Assembly: GCF_002088945.1 (NCBI RefSeq)
Contig: NZ_NCSU01000007.1
Location: forward strand, 992,001 to 1,056,000
Reading direction: 5' to 3'
Source: Henriciella pelagia
GTDB taxonomy: Bacteria; Pseudomonadota; Alphaproteobacteria; Caulobacterales; Hyphomonadaceae
DNA: 64,000 nucleotides
Of the stretch, positions 35,208 through 43,697 are shown in pieces. The position numbers were made by a program, and so were the translations under genes. How positions within the stretch are numbered: position 1 is the first letter of the stretch; every line of letters begins with the position of its first letter. Below the pieces are notes generated by a model that worked only from the letters and a program-made list of their open reading frames with translations, was not told the origin of the DNA and made no database searches.

Positions 35208-35780
35208 ATGGCCGCACCCACCAAGCTGAAGCGTTGCGAACTGCTCGACCTTGTCTGGGCGAAGCCGGTATCTGTCCTCGCCGAGGAGTTCGGTGTGTCG
35301 CCCAACGGGCTTGCCAAGATATGTGACCGGCTGGATATCGAGCGCCCGCCTAAGGGCTACTGGCAAGGGCGTCATCGCGGCGGGGAGGTTGAGCGGCCCG
35401 CTTCGATCAGTGATCCGGACGGTATTGTCACGATCGGCGGAAGCTCAGGGCGTGACCGTTGCCAGCGATCGAGGCTGTCAGCTGATGAGCGCCGCCGCCT
35501 GATGCTTGAGTGCGCGCGCAAGATGGCGCTGGAAGACGGGTTGCATCACGTCACGCTGAAAGCTGTCGCAAAGAAGCTCGCCATGAGTGAGGCGCAGGCC
35601 CACAATATCTTTCCGACGCGGGAAGACCTGCTCGTCGACCTGGCCTTCGAAGAGGTTCAGGCATTGGAGACCTCGCGCCTGAATGCGGTGGAGCGTGGCG
35701 GCAGCCGGATGGCAAAAGTGGTCCTGTCATCGATGAACTATCTGCGGGAAGTTTCGAAACGGGGCCCGCTGGCTCCGTAA
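35208..35780 (+). pseudogene. TetR-like regulator, probably truncated by a stop codon
   Basis: A 190-residue reading frame with an unusual N-terminal helix-turn-helix stretch (CELLDLVWAKPVSVLAEEFG, then GLAKICDRLDIERPPKGYW), followed from about residue 95 by a TetR DNA-binding domain (LMLECARKMALEDGLHHVTLKAVAKKLAMSEAQA split as HTH). TetR ligand domains should continue another 100 residues. Here TAA interrupts after GPLAP, but the same frame resumes with LLRDSHVRVRVDELRKGLQA, which reads like a TetR continuation, to a TGA at about 35900. Another frame (HDRWDVLNEEEALSIREYI) carries more plausible protein. This suggests a decaying gene, though a genuinely short protein is not excluded. Confidence 0.6.
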
Positions 35781-36208
35781 CTGCTTCGAGATTCGCATGT
35801 GAGGGTGCGCGTGGATGAGCTGCGCAAGGGGCTTCAGGCGCAGGCGTCCAGACGGCATGTCAGTGCTGTGATGAGCGACAGAAGAGCCTGTCCGGACTAC
35901 TGACACGATTGACGCTGAAGGCCCCTACACGATCGCTGGGATGTCCTCAACGAGGAGGAAGCCCTGTCGATCCGCGAATACATCATTTGCCGGACACAGG
36001 AGAAGGCCGCGCGATTGGGTGTGCTGAACAGGAACAGCTTTGGTCACCGTGCTGCGGTTCGGCACTCGCACCATGGTCATGCGGTGCAACCCTTCCGGTG
36101 TGTCTGCGTTTGAATTCTCGCATGCCATCATGGCTGCGGGGGATCAGAACGATCTTCGGTCACGCCGCGGGCGCTTCGCCACGCGCCCAATCACAGGGAA
36201 CAGACAGA
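35781..36208. other. Intergenic stretch with remnants of the TetR-like C-terminus
   Basis: 428 bases without an intact gene. In-frame remnants of the broken regulator run to about 35900, and another frame near 35925-36020 has protein-like residues (WDVLNEEEALSIREYI). After that I see nothing but a ribosome site (AGGGA) before the MlaC-like gene. A long in-frame extension from 35909 into that gene is not credible. Confidence 0.5.
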
Positions 36209-36808
36209 ATGCCTGCATCAATCCAAAGCCGAACCGGAAAACTCTTATCGGCCTGCCTGCTCGGCATGATCACTTTCGCTTCGACGTCAGCCTTGGCCCA
36301 TGCCAGCGAAGAAAACTCCGGCGCCGTTCAGGTGGTCGATGAGGCCGCTGACCGCACGATCAGCGCCCTCGACGACAAGACCGTGTCCGATGCCGAAGCT
36401 GACAGCATCCTTGAACTTGTTGCCCTTGACCGCGTCGCGCAGTTCGCACTCGGCAACACCTGGGCCGAATTGAATGACGCCCAGAAAACGGGCTATGTCG
36501 AGGCTTTCCAGGTTTACGCGAAAAACCAGCTCAAAGCCCACCTTGGCGGATTTTCGGGCGGCGAATTGAACGTTACCGATATTGCCAAGCGCGGCGGCAG
36601 TGATGTCATCGTCTCGACCCAGGTCACGCCTGAGGGTGAGATGCCCCAGACGATCAGCTGGCGCGTCATCCAGGACGGGCCATGGAAGGTGGTCGATATC
36701 CAGGTCCAGGATGTGTGGTTTGCGATCGAGCAGCGCGCACAGTTCAAGGCTATTCTTGACCAGAACAATGGCGACATTGACGATCTGATTGCGCAGCTGA
36801 AGAGCTGA
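36209..36808 (+). CDS. MlaC-like periplasmic phospholipid-binding protein, orphan paralogue
   Basis: A 199-residue MlaC/Ttg2D-fold protein with a signal peptide (LLSACLLGMITFASTSALA). VALDRVAQFALGNTWAELND, ISWRVIQDGPWKVVDIQVQD and IEQRAQFKAILDQNNGD line up with the copy at 6467, though overall identity looks low. No mla genes are adjacent, so its partner is unknown. ATG at 36209 is chosen since the signal begins there; a longer in-frame reading from 35909 has no signal and crosses the broken regulator. A strong terminator follows. Confidence 0.85.
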   Translation: MPASIQSRTGKLLSACLLGMITFASTSALAHASEENSGAVQVVDEAADRTISALDDKTVSDAEADSILELVALDRVAQFALGNTWAELNDAQKTGYVEAFQVYAKNQLKAHLGGFSGGELNVTDIAKRGGSDVIVSTQVTPEGEMPQTISWRVIQDGPWKVVDIQVQDVWFAIEQRAQFKAILDQNNGDIDDLIAQLKS

Positions 36809-36818
36809 TATCAAATAC

Positions 36819-36855
36819 AACGCCCGGCCTCTGCGAGTCGGGCGTTTTCTTTTTG
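36819..36855 (+). terminator. Rho-independent terminator of the MlaC-like gene
   Basis: Perfect 8-bp stem AACGCCCG (36819-36826) and CGGGCGTT (36839-36846), then TTTCTTTTT. It lies just before the 3' end of galE, which is transcribed toward it. Confidence 0.88.
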
Positions 36856-36869
36856 GGGCCTCGTCTCAA

Positions 36870-37928
36870 TTACTGTGCGGCGACGGTTGTTTGCTCTTGC
36901 TCCATGGGCGTGCCCGAAGCGTCGACTGTGGGCTTCGCATCAAGTCCAAAAATCCTCGGTTCTGTATCGGCGTGCCACTTCCAGGCGCTCTCGATAATAT
37001 CCGCGAATGAACAGGTCGGCTCCCAGCCGAGAATGTCTTTTGCCTTGGAATTGTCGGCGACGAGGCGGGCTGGATCACCGGGGCGGCGGTCCGTGGTGCC
37101 GACGATGAACGGTTGCGGCGAAAGATCCTGCACGGCTGTGACCAGCTCCTTCACCGAATGACCGTGCCCGGTTCCGAGGTTGAAGATGTCGCTTTGTCCT
37201 CCATCCAGCAGGTGACGAATGGAGCGGACATGCGCATCGGCAAGATCCAGGACGTGAATGTAGTCGCGCACAGCCGTGCCGTCTGGCGTGTCATAATCGG
37301 TGCCAAAAATCCTGAAGCCTTCCCGGCGACCTAGGGCGGTCTGGATTGCGAGTGGGATCGCATGGGTCTCCGGCGTGTGGCGCTCTCCGATCCCGTCCTG
37401 CCAGGATGCGCCCGCCGCATTGAAGTAGCGCAGCGATATGGCTGGGAAATTCTTGAACTGGCGCATGTCCGCCAGAACGCCTTCAACCATCGCCTTGGTG
37501 CGGCCGTAAGGGCTGATCGGTTGGATGGGGAAGTGCTCGCGAAGGGGTTGTTCTGCCGGCTCGCCGTAGACGGCGCAGGTCGACGAGAACACGAAGGCCC
37601 GCACGCCATGGCGTTCGGACGCGCCAATGACATTGATCGCGCCGGAGACATTGTTGTCATAGTAGAGCGCCGTCTCGACCTGCGAGTCCTTGACCTCGAT
37701 CAGTGCGGCGCACAGCACGACTGCTGCCGGCTTGTGTCTGGCGAAGACAGCGTCGAGCCGCTCCGCATCGCGAATGTCGGCGTGTTCAAACTCGCCCCAT
37801 TTCAGGAACTGTTCGTGACCATTGGACAGATTGTCGACCACCACCGGCCTGTATCCGGCTTCTGCAATGGCCTTGGTGCAGTGGCTTCCGACATAGCCGG
37901 CGCCTCCAACAATGAACACAGTTTCCAT
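36870..37928 (-). CDS. galE: UDP-glucose 4-epimerase
   Basis: A 352-residue short-chain dehydrogenase-type epimerase interconverting UDP-glucose and UDP-galactose. The NAD-binding GGAGYVGSHCTKAIAEAGY (8-26), VYGEPAEQPL, the catalytic YGRTKAMVEG (Tyr/Lys) and RYFNAAGASWQDGIGE are all present. It lies upstream of the polysaccharide locus and could supply UDP-galactose to it, in keeping with the ExoY-type initiating transferase, but the genes are not adjacent. A C-terminal extension (about 15 residues, PTVDASGTPMEQEQTT) is not part of the core fold. Confidence 0.94.
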   Translation of the reverse strand: METVFIVGGAGYVGSHCTKAIAEAGYRPVVVDNLSNGHEQFLKWGEFEHADIRDAERLDAVFARHKPAAVVLCAALIEVKDSQVETALYYDNNVSGAINVIGASERHGVRAFVFSSTCAVYGEPAEQPLREHFPIQPISPYGRTKAMVEGVLADMRQFKNFPAISLRYFNAAGASWQDGIGERHTPETHAIPLAIQTALGRREGFRIFGTDYDTPDGTAVRDYIHVLDLADAHVRSIRHLLDGGQSDIFNLGTGHGHSVKELVTAVQDLSPQPFIVGTTDRRPGDPARLVADNSKAKDILGWEPTCSFADIIESAWKWHADTEPRIFGLDAKPTVDASGTPMEQEQTTVAAQ

Positions 37929-37971
37929 GGGTTTACCTTTCCTTTGTCGAGAGGAGTTCGCTGCCGGTCTC

Positions 37972-39489
37972 TTATTCTGCGGACGCCTGGATCGGCGCGT
38001 CGATATTCACCGTTTCGAACTCGAGAGGCGCTTCCGAGAGGAGTGCCGTGCGCAGCCCCTCCTCCTTGCGCATCAGGTCCTTGATCTCGGCGGCCGGACT
38101 GGACAGGGCGACGATGGAGTCTGCCGATGCCGTCGAGGCCTGGTCCCCCTCGATGACGATGGTGCGAACACAGACATTAAAGTCCGCGGCCCCATCGAGG
38201 GAGAAGTATCCAACTGAACCGGAGAGAATGCCCCGGGGGGCGGATTCAATTTCGTCGATGATATCGAGCGCGGGCTGTTTTGGCGGGCCGACCACGGAGC
38301 CAGCCGGAAACAGCGCGCGAACCCCTGTCACGGCCGTTTCGTCACCGCGCAGCTTGCCCGATATGCGGCTGACCATATGGTGGTTTGCAGAAAGCGATTC
38401 CACGACGCACAGGGTTTCCGCCCGAATTGTGCCCATGCGGCACACTTTGCGAAGGTCGCTGGCGACGAGTTCCGCAACATTCAGGTTTCGGGCGCGGCTC
38501 TGCTGATTGTTCTGCAGCCTGGATTTGAGATCCTCGTCATGCGCCGGGCTTGCGCCCCTTGGAACAGACCCTCTGGCAGGTTCACTCCTGACCTTGCCGT
38601 CGCGCGTGATGATGGCCATCCTTTCGGGCGAGAAGCTCAGAACCTTGAGATCGCTGAACCTCAGGAAAGCGCCAAAGGGTACGCTCTGGCTGCCCCGGAG
38701 CTTCTGGTAGATACCGAGGGCGGGGCCGTCATAGGTGGCTGACCAGCTGCTGGAGAGGGTCACTTCGCGAAGGACTTCGCGGCCGGCCGTGTCGCGCACA
38801 CGATCAACGGCCCGCACCAGGTCAGCTTCGGACTGACGTGGTTGCCAGCGAGGCGGATTGTTCGGATCGCTTTCGTTCAGCGCTGAAAACTTCGGCTTGG
38901 CGACGAGATAGTTGTTCTTCAGGGCAGATTCGACGGCGCTGAACCAGGCTTCGGCGACCTGTTCGGTGCCCGGCTCTATGACGCAGATCATCCAGGCCGT
39001 CCGGGTCTGGTGATCGAAGGCGACGATGCGGTCAGCGAATACGAACTGGGCATCTGGCTGGCCCGAAACGTGTGTCCTGCGTCCGCCGCAATCGGCTTTC
39101 AGTTCATAGCCAAGATAACCGACATACCCGCCCTTGAAGGGGACGGGTGCCGGACACTGGTCTACAAAGCCAATGGCTTCGATACGGCGATTGATGAAGT
39201 CGAAGATGGTGTCGCGCGAGATGGACGTTCCGGCTACGGAGTGGGTGCGGACAAGTCCGGTTTCCACATTGTAGCTGATCGTCTCGGACAACGGACCACT
39301 GGCATCGCCCATGAAAGAATACCGGCCCTGCCCGTCCGTATGCGAACTGCTATCGAGCCAGAATGCCGTCTCGGAGCGACCATACAGAATTTCGAAGCAC
39401 GCTTCGGATGGAATTTCAGTGTCGAGCTTGCGGCAGAGCGTTCGCAGGCGTGCAGGGTGTCCCCCATCTGCAACCAATAGTGCGATCAT
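37972..39489 (-). CDS. Chorismate-binding enzyme (PabB/TrpE type)
   Basis: A 505-residue protein of the anthranilate/aminodeoxychorismate synthase component I family. The C-terminal chorismate-binding domain has FLRFSDLKVLSFSPERM, KVRSEPARGSVPRG, LNVAELVASDLRKVCRMGTI and GALFP-type RALFPAGSVVGPPKQPALDIIDEIE. The N-terminal domain contains KGGYVGYLGYELKADCG, suggesting aminodeoxychorismate synthase PabB over TrpE. The ending with a hydrophobic tail is odd but not diagnostic. ATG at 39489 follows GGGGGACG; TTG at 39495 is an alternative. It converges with nothing and is head-to-head with the PP-loop gene. Confidence 0.88.
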   Translation of the reverse strand: MIALLVADGGHPARLRTLCRKLDTEIPSEACFEILYGRSETAFWLDSSSHTDGQGRYSFMGDASGPLSETISYNVETGLVRTHSVAGTSISRDTIFDFINRRIEAIGFVDQCPAPVPFKGGYVGYLGYELKADCGGRRTHVSGQPDAQFVFADRIVAFDHQTRTAWMICVIEPGTEQVAEAWFSAVESALKNNYLVAKPKFSALNESDPNNPPRWQPRQSEADLVRAVDRVRDTAGREVLREVTLSSSWSATYDGPALGIYQKLRGSQSVPFGAFLRFSDLKVLSFSPERMAIITRDGKVRSEPARGSVPRGASPAHDEDLKSRLQNNQQSRARNLNVAELVASDLRKVCRMGTIRAETLCVVESLSANHHMVSRISGKLRGDETAVTGVRALFPAGSVVGPPKQPALDIIDEIESAPRGILSGSVGYFSLDGAADFNVCVRTIVIEGDQASTASADSIVALSSPAAEIKDLMRKEEGLRTALLSEAPLEFETVNIDAPIQASAE

Positions 39490-39882
39490 AGCCAAACGTC
39501 CCCCTCTTTGGCTTCATTCTGTCGGGGCCGGGCCGCCTGGGCGCCCCAACGTCCGCGAAAATTGGCAGCGCAAAGGCCTTTGGCCAGATCCCGTTTTTTC
39601 AGAGGATACCCAGACCCGGCTTTCAAATTCGAAGCCTGCGCCAGACTGGCCGGTGCAAACCCCCGACTGGTCGCTTCAGGTCTGGATAGTCCTGATCCAC
39701 CCCACGTGAATCAGGCTCAAGTCACCTTGTCCCCAATTTTGTCCCACCTTCACATTAGGCCATTCATTAACAAAAATACAGACTTTTTGCCAAATGCGTC
39801 TGGCCATGCTTTAGGCAGGAAACGTGGTGCAAATCTTGCGCCAGAGTGGAGGCATGGCATTCGAGCGCCGTCGGGGACAGGC
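39490..39882. other. 393-base divergent control region
   Basis: No gene is supported here. The left part carries the minus-strand ribosome site of the chorismate gene. From about 39745 the composition turns AT-rich (runs such as CATTAACAAAAATACAG), a likely promoter region for the polysaccharide locus. A 6-bp inverted repeat CCTGAT/ATCAGG is present near 39690-39715. A ribosome-site-like GGGGACA (39873-39879) ends it. Confidence 0.5.
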
Positions 39883-41097
39883 ATGAAACTCTTATCGACT
39901 GAACTGGTTCGAGGGCGCTTCCTGAAGCAGGTGGCAGTCTATCAGCCGCGCCGCCGCAAGCCGTTTTCGGTGCATATGACCGCGCCTGGCTGGGTGCCTG
40001 ACCCGGTGTCGAGTGACCAGTTCTTCCTGCTGGGGGCAGCAATCGCTTTCGTGCTCGCGGAGGACTATTCCCAGGATATTCCCGTCTCTGAAACGGTCTT
40101 TGAAAATTTTGCGAAGCTTCAGACGATCTGGACAGGCTGGTATCCAAATAGGCGCATGATCAAGACGGCTGCTCCATCGGCGCCGCGGGATGGGCCAGCG
40201 TCTACGGGCACTACGGACGAAGCCTGTTTCTTTACAGCCGGTGTCGATTCTCTTTTCACCGTGCACCAGCTTCAGGACGCCATCACGGCGCTCCTGCATG
40301 TGGTTCATGTCGGTGATGACGAGGCTGACATCGCGGCAGCGTTTGAGACGCTGACCGCCTACCAGTCCTTCGCAGACCTGACCGGTCGCAAATTCATTCC
40401 CGTCGCGAGCAATCTCATGTCGGCGGTTCCCGAATTCATGGATGCCTGGGCCTATCTTTCACACGGGATTGCTTATGCGGCGGCGGCCCATTCGCTATCG
40501 GGACAGCTGCACAAGATCCACATTTCATCCTCTATGCCGGCATTCGCGCAGATGCCCTGGGGCTCTCATCCGGATACGGACAGGCTGTTCGGGTCTGACA
40601 CGCTTGAGGTGAACCACTATGGCACCGAATGGGAGCGATGGGACAAGACGCTGACACTTGCCGACGACAAGCGGTCCCTTTCGATCATGAATGTCTGCGC
40701 CCACGGACACCAGGAGGGGGCATTCTCCAATTGCTCGACCTGCCAGAAGTGTGCGCGCACCATGCTGATGCTGGACCTTGCCGGTGTGAACAGGGCGGAC
40801 GCACCGAGCTTTGACTGGTCAGTGTATGACATGTCCCGGATATCCCGGCTCCATCTTCGCTCCCGAAATGAAGTCGATTCCATGCATGATGTGCGAAACA
40901 GGGCCGTGCGGCTTGGCCGCGACGACATTGCAAGTGCGGTGGAGACAATGTTGCGACGGTCAAATCGCTATCTTTTCCTCACCGAGTGGGAGTATTTTGT
41001 TCGCAAGCGTCTGGGTGTGGCGGCCCGGCTCAAACGGCCGCTGAAGGCCATGCGGGAAGGCGTGTATCGCCTCTTCCGCCTTCGGCGAACGCTGTGA
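39883..41097 (+). CDS. PP-loop-like ATP-binding protein of the polysaccharide locus
   Basis: A 404-residue cytoplasmic protein. FFTAGVDSLFTVHQLQ at about residue 113 resembles the SGGxDS PP-loop of adenine-nucleotide alpha-hydrolases (tRNA sulfurtransferases, NAD synthetases, QueC), but with Ala in place of one Gly. A Cys-rich NCSTCQKCARTM near residue 283 is a second family-like motif. Proteins of this kind occur in polysaccharide loci; their reaction is not known to me. ATG at 39883 follows GGGGACA at 39873-39879. I found no usable membrane segment. Likely a nucleotide-dependent ligase or thiolase-type activation; this is inference. Confidence 0.75.
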   Translation: MKLLSTELVRGRFLKQVAVYQPRRRKPFSVHMTAPGWVPDPVSSDQFFLLGAAIAFVLAEDYSQDIPVSETVFENFAKLQTIWTGWYPNRRMIKTAAPSAPRDGPASTGTTDEACFFTAGVDSLFTVHQLQDAITALLHVVHVGDDEADIAAAFETLTAYQSFADLTGRKFIPVASNLMSAVPEFMDAWAYLSHGIAYAAAAHSLSGQLHKIHISSSMPAFAQMPWGSHPDTDRLFGSDTLEVNHYGTEWERWDKTLTLADDKRSLSIMNVCAHGHQEGAFSNCSTCQKCARTMLMLDLAGVNRADAPSFDWSVYDMSRISRLHLRSRNEVDSMHDVRNRAVRLGRDDIASAVETMLRRSNRYLFLTEWEYFVRKRLGVAARLKRPLKAMREGVYRLFRLRRTL

Positions 41098-41220
41098 GCG
41101 GGACGTGCAGATAACGCTGCGCAGCAAGCAAGATTTTGCCGCACTTTCAGCGATAGAAACAGGAATGAAAATTGCTGTCGTCTATCGCGAGCGGGTGCAG
41201 CAGGGTGGCCAGGGGACAGT

Positions 41221-42699
41221 ATGAGCGATGAAATGCAGGACAATTCGCAGCGCCAGGTTGGCGTGCTCGCTGTCGTGGGCGTTGTCGTGCGTGCGATTTC
41301 GCAGTCCATGTCGCTCATCCTGCTGCTGCTGGCTGGACGGTTCCTGACGGTTGAGCTGTTCGGTATCTTTGTCCTTGCCTCGATCCTGATGAATTTTGCG
41401 GTGATGCAGATGTATTCGGGCATCTACAATTACGTCCTGAAAGAGCCGAACTTCGATACGACACAGCGCACCGCTTTCGGCTTGCAGATCATTTTCTCAA
41501 TTTTCTTCGCTCTCGCGATCCTTCTGGTGGCCGGGGTCGTCAAGCTGGCTGGCTGGGGTGGACTGCTGGCGGCCCTGATTGCCGCGACCGCTCTGGTGCC
41601 CATGCTCGCCATGATGGCGAGCTGGCAGGAAGCCATGCTGCTGCGGAAGGGCGACGTGAAATATTACTACGCATCTCTGCTGACATCCGAAGTCTGCGGT
41701 TTTGTGCTCGGTGTGGTCATGCTTGTGAATGGCGGGGGTGTCTGGGCGCTGATTGCCAACAGGTACTGTGCTGCGGCCGTCATGGCAGCGATGCTGACCG
41801 TGAAGGTGCGGGCCATTCCCCTGCCGGCGCTCGATCGCGAGCACGCCCGGTCGATCATCGATTTCTCGATGGGCCTCTACGGGGCCGCCGCGATGTCCTT
41901 TGTCTCGGCCTATGGCGCGGCGATCATCCTGGGCGGCTTTCTGAGTGCCACGGCGGTCGGCCTGTTCAGGATGGGGGCACGGACCGCGACGGCCGCATTC
42001 GACCTCTTCGCGCAGACATTCAGGGTGCTGACCTGGCAGGCGGTCGGGCGCATGTCGCGGGAGGAGAGGTTGCCCCCGGAACTATGGACCCGGCTCGTCG
42101 CAGTCACGGTCAGCATCATGATCCTCGTTCTTGGCGCGCTCAGCATTCTGGCGCGGCCGGTCACGCTGTTCCTTCTCGGTGAACAATGGGTGGACATGGT
42201 GCCGGTGCTGCAGATCATGTGCTGGATAAAGATCCTCCACACGGTCGACCTGGTCTGCACAGCGCAGCTGGCTGCGGTCGGACAGTCGAAATTCCTGTTC
42301 CGGGCACGCGTGATGGAGATTGCACTGATGCTGGTCGCCCTTCTTGCGACGGTGCAGTTCGGCACGGTTGCGGTGACGATGGCCCTTGTGCCCTCGACGC
42401 TGCTCTATGTCGTGCTGCTGCTGCGCAAGCTCGCACACATGACAGAGCTTTCCTTTGCCCATGTCGCAAGGTCGATCCTGCCCGGCGTATTGCTCTCGCT
42501 GCTGGCCCTTGTGGCTGTTTACGCTGTCTCGCGTGCCATGGCGGGCCAGCCGGTCCCGCTGCTCATCATTGCGACGGCGATCGCCGGATGTGCAGCCTAT
42601 CTGGCGCTGGCATTCATCGCCCTTCGGCAATGGACAATCGCATCCCTGCAAAGCGTGAGTGTGGCGATCCTGCCGGCACGGGAAAAAGATCCCGTCTGA
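41221..42699 (+). CDS. Wzx-type polysaccharide flippase
   Basis: A 492-residue protein with about 12-14 hydrophobic segments, of the MOP/polysaccharide transporter family that flips lipid-linked repeat units across the inner membrane. It starts in a soluble stretch, then VVGVVVRAISQSMSLILLLLAGR (TM1) and QMYSGIYNYVLKEP, as in Wzx/RfbX proteins. ATG at 41221 follows GGGGACA at 41212. It is followed convergently by the ParA-like gene. Confidence 0.88.
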   Translation: MSDEMQDNSQRQVGVLAVVGVVVRAISQSMSLILLLLAGRFLTVELFGIFVLASILMNFAVMQMYSGIYNYVLKEPNFDTTQRTAFGLQIIFSIFFALAILLVAGVVKLAGWGGLLAALIAATALVPMLAMMASWQEAMLLRKGDVKYYYASLLTSEVCGFVLGVVMLVNGGGVWALIANRYCAAAVMAAMLTVKVRAIPLPALDREHARSIIDFSMGLYGAAAMSFVSAYGAAIILGGFLSATAVGLFRMGARTATAAFDLFAQTFRVLTWQAVGRMSREERLPPELWTRLVAVTVSIMILVLGALSILARPVTLFLLGEQWVDMVPVLQIMCWIKILHTVDLVCTAQLAAVGQSKFLFRARVMEIALMLVALLATVQFGTVAVTMALVPSTLLYVVLLLRKLAHMTELSFAHVARSILPGVLLSLLALVAVYAVSRAMAGQPVPLLIIATAIAGCAAYLALAFIALRQWTIASLQSVSVAILPAREKDPV

Positions 42700-42716
42700 G
42701 CACGCGACGCCAGCGA

Positions 42717-43640
42717 CTAGCTGCGGATGAGTTCAGGGAGCCGTGAGCCGGTATTCGTTGCGAGAAAATTCGTGAAGCTTTCCGACAGCCGCTTCACGTC
42801 ATTGCGCAAATTGCCGTACTTGCCCCGCATCGTGTTGTAGCTGTCCACATCGGCGCGATCCATGGCCTGAAGGACCTGCACGGACTCCGGAATGGTTGGG
42901 CCAAACATGCGATCAGCCAGATAGATTTCGCGCAATTCCTGCTCGGCCGAGCGAGCATAGCGCGTATTCTTGAAGCGTGTGACGACGACATAATTCTTCA
43001 TCGCAATATCGGTGCAGACATTTTCCGACACCCAGTCGGAGAATTGTTTTGTGCCCCAGATCGATACCGGGTCGGCCAGCGTTGGCGTCACATAGAAATC
43101 GGCCAGCATCAGGGCCGCGCGCGCCAGCGGCGAGAGGTAGGGCGGCGTGTCGATGAGGATGAGATCATAAAGGCCTTCGACAGGCTCCAGTGCTTCGGCA
43201 AGGTGGTTCTTCAGCCTTGTCGCCAGTTGGCTCGGCCGCATGCCGGAGGAGTAGAGTCGTTCCTCGACATGCATTTCCGTAAAGCGGAGGCTGGGATGGG
43301 CCGGCAGCGTGGAGATCCAGCCACGGCGTTCGTCGCGGTCCTCATCCTTGCGCAGTTCAACCAGGCTGACGGCGTTCGGCAGGATGAGGTCGGCAAGGTT
43401 TGGTGGTCGGTCCTGTGCAAACTGGTCCAGCAGCTTGATGACACCCTTGCCCTGGTCATAGGCCATCTGTACGCCGCGCTCGGACAACATCATCTGGCTG
43501 GAATTGGCCTGCGGGTCGAAGTCGACAACCAGGACGTTCGCGCCGTAATAGTATGCCATCCCATCGGCCAGCATCAGTGTTGTCGTAGATTTGCCGACGC
43601 CGCCTTTAAGATTGGCGACGGCAATGAATGATGCTGACAA
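42717..43640 (-). CDS. Orphan ParA-family ATPase
   Basis: A 307-residue ParA/MinD-type ATPase. The deviant Walker A KGGVGKSTTT (about 11-20) has the signature Lys, and VLVVDFDPQANSS (A' with Asp) and DLILIDTPPYLSPL (Walker B) follow. No parB, parS-like repeats or replication genes are adjacent, and it lies inside the polysaccharide locus on the opposite strand to the flippase. ParA-like proteins that place a protein complex at a cell pole are known (for example in chemotaxis or carboxysome positioning). A role in positioning the export machinery is inference. The start is TTG at 43640. Confidence 0.85.
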   Translation of the reverse strand: MSASFIAVANLKGGVGKSTTTLMLADGMAYYYGANVLVVDFDPQANSSQMMLSERGVQMAYDQGKGVIKLLDQFAQDRPPNLADLILPNAVSLVELRKDEDRDERRGWISTLPAHPSLRFTEMHVEERLYSSGMRPSQLATRLKNHLAEALEPVEGLYDLILIDTPPYLSPLARAALMLADFYVTPTLADPVSIWGTKQFSDWVSENVCTDIAMKNYVVVTRFKNTRYARSAEQELREIYLADRMFGPTIPESVQVLQAMDRADVDSYNTMRGKYGNLRNDVKRLSESFTNFLATNTGSRLPELIRS

Positions 43641-43697
43641 TGTTGCGCCCCTTACTTTCTGTAGAGCTGAAGCATCAGAAGATCAGGCTCGAAGCTG

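Noticed and set aside
35909-36208. N-terminal extension of the MlaC-like gene
   Set aside because: It has no signal peptide or family similarity and crosses the broken regulator; the signal peptide begins at 36209.
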